Assembly: GCA_017469795.1 (NCBI GenBank)
Contig: JAFUFT010000048.1
Span: 1 to 32,247 of the forward strand
Direction: 5' to 3'
Length of the DNA stretch: 32,247 nucleotides
Origin: Oscillospiraceae bacterium
GTDB taxonomy: Bacteria > Bacillota > Clostridia > Oscillospirales > Oscillospiraceae
Shown here piece after piece: positions 29,624-32,247 of the stretch. A program made the translations under genes and the position numbers. The notes below the pieces were generated by a model. The model was given only the letters and a program-made list of their open reading frames with translations. It had not been told where the DNA came from and searched no databases. Each line of letters starts with the position of its first letter. Positions within the stretch are counted from its first letter, which is position 1.

Positions 29624-30044
29624 AGGTTGCTTCGGCATAGATCCTGTAATACTGTTCCATCCCGTAGCGCATGATCCGCTGACGGGTCACAATGCCGATA
29701 AAGCTGTCCTTGTCATCCACGATGGGGACGAAGTTCTGATCCACGGCCATCTCCAGAAGCTCCCGGGCCGAGGTGGTGACCTTGACCGGCAGGTAGTCCT
29801 TCCGCCGGGGGACCTCCATCACGGGCCGGCCCTCCGCGTCCTTCATGTTCATCATGTAGTGGTTCTTGATGGCCCAGAGCAGGTCGCCTTCAGTGATGGT
29901 GCCGACGTATTCTCCGCTCCGGCGGAGAATGGGAATGGAGGCGTACCGTCCGGCCTCCATCCGCTCCAGCGCCTGCCGGATGGTGTAGTCCTCATAGATG
30001 TATGTCAGGTTTGCTTTCGGCGTTAACAGGAACAGAACGTTCAT
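29622..30044 (-). CDS. CBS-domain-pair protein
   Basis: A 140-residue cytoplasmic protein made almost entirely of two tandem CBS motifs, a Bateman module that usually binds adenine nucleotides (AMP, ATP or cyclic di-AMP). The first motif has YTIRQALERMEAGRYASIPILRRSGEYVGTITEGDLL, read as consecutive segments at about residues 18-56. The second has TSARELLEMAVDQNFVPIVDDKDSFIGIVTRQRIM at about 90-125. No effector domain is attached, so it probably regulates a partner. Start ATG 30042-30044 has GGAGGAGG upstream; an upstream extension to 30128 runs through the promoter. The gene is single, divergent from solute-binding lipoprotein 2. Confidence 0.9.
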   Translation of the reverse strand: MNVLFLLTPKANLTYIYEDYTIRQALERMEAGRYASIPILRRSGEYVGTITEGDLLWAIKNHYMMNMKDAEGRPVMEVPRRKDYLPVKVTTSARELLEMAVDQNFVPIVDDKDSFIGIVTRQRIMRYGMEQYYRIYAEAT

Positions 30045-30066
30045 ATCGCATCCTCCTCCGATTTGG

Positions 30067-30094
30067 ATTATAGCATATCCCGCCGGGAAAGCAA
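30067..30094 (-). promoter_or_regulatory. Promoter of the CBS-domain gene
   Basis: On the minus strand TTGCTT (30089-30094), a 16-base spacer and a perfect TATAAT (30067-30072) with an extended TGC. Confidence 0.85.
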
Positions 30095-30135
30095 TGACCA
30101 AAGTATGAACAATATGCAGGATTCGCATCTTTTTT

Positions 30136-30165
30136 CAAATCCGGCCTTGCAAACAGCCGGATTTG
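30136..30165. other. Intergenic inverted repeat between divergent genes
   Basis: A 10-bp perfect inverted repeat CAAATCCGGC/GCCGGATTTG has a 10-base loop and lies between the promoters of the divergent CBS and lipoprotein genes. It is not placed to end either gene, although T-rich DNA flanks it. It may be an operator or a relic terminator. The rest of 30045-30310 holds the two promoters and AT-rich DNA. Confidence 0.5.
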
Positions 30166-30243
30166 TTTAGAATTCATATAAAACAAATGAAAAAAAAGCT
30201 AATCATTGTATATAATTGATATATCCGAGTCAGTTTTTAGTAC

Positions 30244-30272
30244 TTGCGGGACTGCGGAGACGATCCTATTAT
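30244..30272 (+). promoter_or_regulatory. Promoter of solute-binding lipoprotein 2
   Basis: TTGCGG (30244-30249), a 17-base spacer and TATTAT (30267-30272). The start point would be about 30 bases before the ATG. An AT-rich stretch (30175-30230) lies upstream. Confidence 0.7.
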
Positions 30273-30310
30273 GATACCGTGGAGAAAACCAAATTAAAGG
30301 AGGATGAACC

Positions 30311-32038
30311 ATGAAAAAGATTCTGTGTATCCTGTTGTGCCTTGCGATGCTGACGGCGGTCTTTGCCGGATGTGGCGGTACAGCGGCCCCGGCGGCCAAC
30401 GACAGCGCTCCTGCGGAAGCGGCGGCACCGGCTCCGGAAGCGGAAGAAGCGCCTGCGGAAGCGGCGGCACCCGCCGAGGAGGCGGCTCCGGCGGAGGAAC
30501 CCGGCTCTGCGGCGGAGGAGATCCCGGTGGAAGAGCCTGCCGTCACCGTGCAGTACCCCATCTTTGACGAGCCCACCACCCTGAGCATCTACTGGATGTT
30601 CCACAACTTCCTGGGCATGTTCGGCGTGACCCAGCAGGTCATGGAGCAGATCCCCACCTTCGCCCAGTGGCAGGACGCCACCAACGTGAATCTGGACTTC
30701 ACGCTGATCGGCGAGGAGACCTATGGCACGACCATTTCGCTGATCTGGGCGGCCGGCGACTACTATGACTTCTTCTGCAACGGCGAGCAGAACTACGCGG
30801 CCGGCGCCGACGCGGCGGTGGATGAGGGCGTGCTGCTGGATCTGACCCCCTATCTGGAGGAGCATGCGCCCGACTACAACGCCATCCTGAACCGGTTCCC
30901 GGATTTCCGGACGGACCTGACCTCCTCCGAGGGCTACATCCTGTCCTTCTCCGAGTACTGTGAGTATTCCGACAACGGCGTGGCCATCCGGAAGGACTGG
31001 CTGGATCAGGTGGGCATGGAAGCTCCTGCCACTATGGATGACGTGTGGGATGTGGCCGTGGCCTGGAAGGACCAGCTGGGCATCCGGAACCCTGTCATGT
31101 GGAACGCGGATCTGTCCAGCTTCTTTGGATGGAACGCCTTCGGCGTGGCGGGTCCCGGCCGGAACGACGTGGCCTGGCAGATCGATGAGGACGGCAAGAC
31201 CGTGGTTTGCTCCATGAATCTCCCCGGCTATAAGGAGTGCCTCCAGTGGATGCACGACGCATTTGAAGCGGGCCTGGTCACCGACGACTTCATGAACGTC
31301 ATGAACATCGCCTTTGACGAATACATCTATGCCAACGAGACCGGCATGGTTTCCACCAACTCCAACCTACTGGCCGGCGGCGGCGCGGAGCGCAGCGGTC
31401 AGCCCAGCTACGATCTGCGGGCCATCCCCGATCCCATGAAGGAAAAGGGCATGGAGAACACGCTGGCGAAAACCTCCGGCGGCGTGGGCGCCTCTGCCAT
31501 TGCGGTGTCTGCCCAGACCAACTATCCCGAGGAGTGCGTGGAGTTCATGAACTGGCTCTATACCCCCGACGGCATTCTGGTGTCCTGCTTCGGCGTGGAG
31601 GGCGAGACCTTCTACTATGACGAGGAGGGTGTGCCCCACTATACCGACGTGATTCTGAACGATCCCAATATGCCTTCCTTCGTGGCGGCGTTCCTGCACA
31701 CCTCTCTGGTGGGAACTCCCTACTTCAACACCACCGAGCGGAAGCTGGCTTCCTACACCACTGAGGCGGAGCTGGAGTGCATCGACATCTGGAAGACCGG
31801 CCGCACCGGCACCAATGCCATCCAAGGCAAGAACACCAGCGAGGAGAGCATGGAGTACAACCAGATTGCCGGCGATATCGGCACCGCCGCGGCGGAGCAG
31901 AGCCTGCGGTTCGTGACTGGCGAAAGAAGCCTGGACGAGTATGACGCCTTTATGGCGGATCTGGAGCGCATGGGCTTGGGCCGGCTTCAGGAACTGCGGC
32001 AGGCCGCCTATGACCGGTATCTGGAGGCCCAGGAATAA
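30311..32038 (+). CDS. Lipoprotein extracellular solute-binding protein 2
   Basis: A 575-residue ABC-importer receptor tethered to the outer face of the membrane. The lipobox is VFAGC, with lipidated Cys21. A roughly 50-residue Ala/Glu/Pro linker of PAEAAAP-type repeats follows, then the two-lobed binding domain starting near PTTLSIYW. It is paralogous to the protein at 15571-17322: both have the same layout and end in a QAAYDRY-containing helix. AAAGGAGG lies upstream of ATG 30311. A strong terminator follows and then a group II intron, so any permease genes expected downstream would be separated from it by the intron and lie beyond the window. Sugar or glycoside binding is inferred from protein size and the GH3 neighbour. 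Confidence 0.9.
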   Translation: MKKILCILLCLAMLTAVFAGCGGTAAPAANDSAPAEAAAPAPEAEEAPAEAAAPAEEAAPAEEPGSAAEEIPVEEPAVTVQYPIFDEPTTLSIYWMFHNFLGMFGVTQQVMEQIPTFAQWQDATNVNLDFTLIGEETYGTTISLIWAAGDYYDFFCNGEQNYAAGADAAVDEGVLLDLTPYLEEHAPDYNAILNRFPDFRTDLTSSEGYILSFSEYCEYSDNGVAIRKDWLDQVGMEAPATMDDVWDVAVAWKDQLGIRNPVMWNADLSSFFGWNAFGVAGPGRNDVAWQIDEDGKTVVCSMNLPGYKECLQWMHDAFEAGLVTDDFMNVMNIAFDEYIYANETGMVSTNSNLLAGGGAERSGQPSYDLRAIPDPMKEKGMENTLAKTSGGVGASAIAVSAQTNYPEECVEFMNWLYTPDGILVSCFGVEGETFYYDEEGVPHYTDVILNDPNMPSFVAAFLHTSLVGTPYFNTTERKLASYTTEAELECIDIWKTGRTGTNAIQGKNTSEESMEYNQIAGDIGTAAAEQSLRFVTGERSLDEYDAFMADLERMGLGRLQELRQAAYDRYLEAQE

Positions 32039-32069
32039 GGACTGAAAAACCGAAACACGAATCAAAAAT

Positions 32070-32097
32070 CGCCCCGCCTTCCGAAGAAGGCGGGGCG
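32070..32097 (+). terminator. Terminator of solute-binding lipoprotein 2; intron target
   Basis: A 12-bp stem (CGCCCCGCCTTC with GAAGGCGGGGCG, CGAA loop) is followed by GTTTTT. The group II intron begins 10 bases after the stem. Confidence 0.92.
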
Positions 32098-32107
32098 GTT
32101 TTTCGGT

Positions 32108-32247
32108 GTGCGCCCGGCGAGCGCACGTTCTATAGGGTGAAAGTCCCGAACGCGCCCGGCAGTGGGAAGCGTTAGCCAAAGGCAAGGGTGTCCATCGCGA
32201 GGTGGAATCTGAAGGAAGCCGGATTTGGAGAGTTGAAAGGTCTCTCC
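32108..32247 (+). mobile_element. Group II intron, 5' ribozyme part (cut by window end)
   Basis: The segment begins GTGCGCCCGGCG, the classic bacterial group II 5' end. It continues with conserved domain I blocks I recognise from clostridial introns: TATAGGGTGAAAGTCCCGAAC, read as two motifs, then AGCCAAAGGCAAGGGTGTCC, GCGAGGTGGAATCTGAAGGAAG and a CCGGA-containing stretch. The reverse transcriptase/maturase gene and domains V-VI are beyond the edge. The junction directly after a Rho-independent terminator, in the same orientation as the terminator, is the insertion habit known for class C introns. The 5' sequence alone does not settle the class. Confidence 0.88.

Noticed and set aside
1..32247. 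CRISPR array, prophage, toxin-antitoxin or defence system
   Set aside because: I found no regularly spaced repeats, integrase, phage structural genes, restriction-modification genes or other recognisable defence gene set on either strand.

Overview
The window looks like a chromosomal segment of a GC-rich, low-redundancy gut-type Clostridia (Oscillospiraceae-like). The evidence is Firmicutes-type promoters and AGGAGG ribosome sites throughout, intrinsic terminators after most genes, lipoprotein signal peptides followed by long Ala/Pro/Glu linkers, ferredoxin-fused aldo/keto reductases, and a soj-parB-serS cluster with parS sites. Most of it is high G+C (39/60 in one sampled stretch of prfC). 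One short cassette is clearly AT-richer.

Layout. 1-2972 (minus strand): prfC, an AT-rich pair (a cytidine/blasticidin-S-deaminase-like enzyme and a four-helix-bundle protein) flanked by near-identical 20-bp repeats, then tRNA-Glu and tRNA-Met behind a perfect-consensus promoter. 3101-7811: a small PF06541-type membrane protein (+), then on the minus strand a DHHW/MBOAT O-acetylation pair and the uracil permease uraA. 7906-10040 (minus): rlmH, a shikimate-kinase-like protein, an unknown membrane-anchored protein and mscL. 10244-13208 (minus): serS, parB and soj, with two parS palindromes at 13284-13333. This places the window in the replication-origin-proximal part of the chromosome (inference). 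13400-15513 (+): a CoA-transferase overlapping a Cof-type HAD phosphatase.

15571-22537 is a metabolic/accessory stretch. It holds an orphan lipoprotein solute-binding protein, a GNAT/ferredoxin-AKR operon divergent from an AraC-type regulator, and a second ferredoxin-AKR translationally coupled to an LtrA-family membrane protein. 22708-25266 encodes an 852-residue lipoprotein with a predicted beta-helix body and a Gly-Gly-Pro repeat tail. Then come a degenerate HPr-like protein, mtaB, a domain-permuted GH3 glycosidase, a CBS-pair protein and a second lipoprotein solute-binding protein. The window ends inside the 5' ribozyme part of a group II intron inserted directly behind that gene's terminator.

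How genes work together. The soj/parB/parS module is a complete segregation system. The DHHW/MBOAT pair is a complete O-acetyl transfer module with no polymer-synthesis genes beside it. The GH3 enzyme and solute-binding lipoproteins suggest sugar scavenging, but no permease genes are present. I see no CRISPR array, phage, or recognisable defence system. No gene-free stretch exceeds 300 bases apart from 2616-3100, which holds the two tRNAs, their terminators, their promoter and a flanking repeat. The most unusual items are the cassette at 1797-2724, the beta-helix lipoprotein, the HPr-like and shikimate-kinase-like proteins that lack expected active-site features, and the intron-behind-terminator junction.
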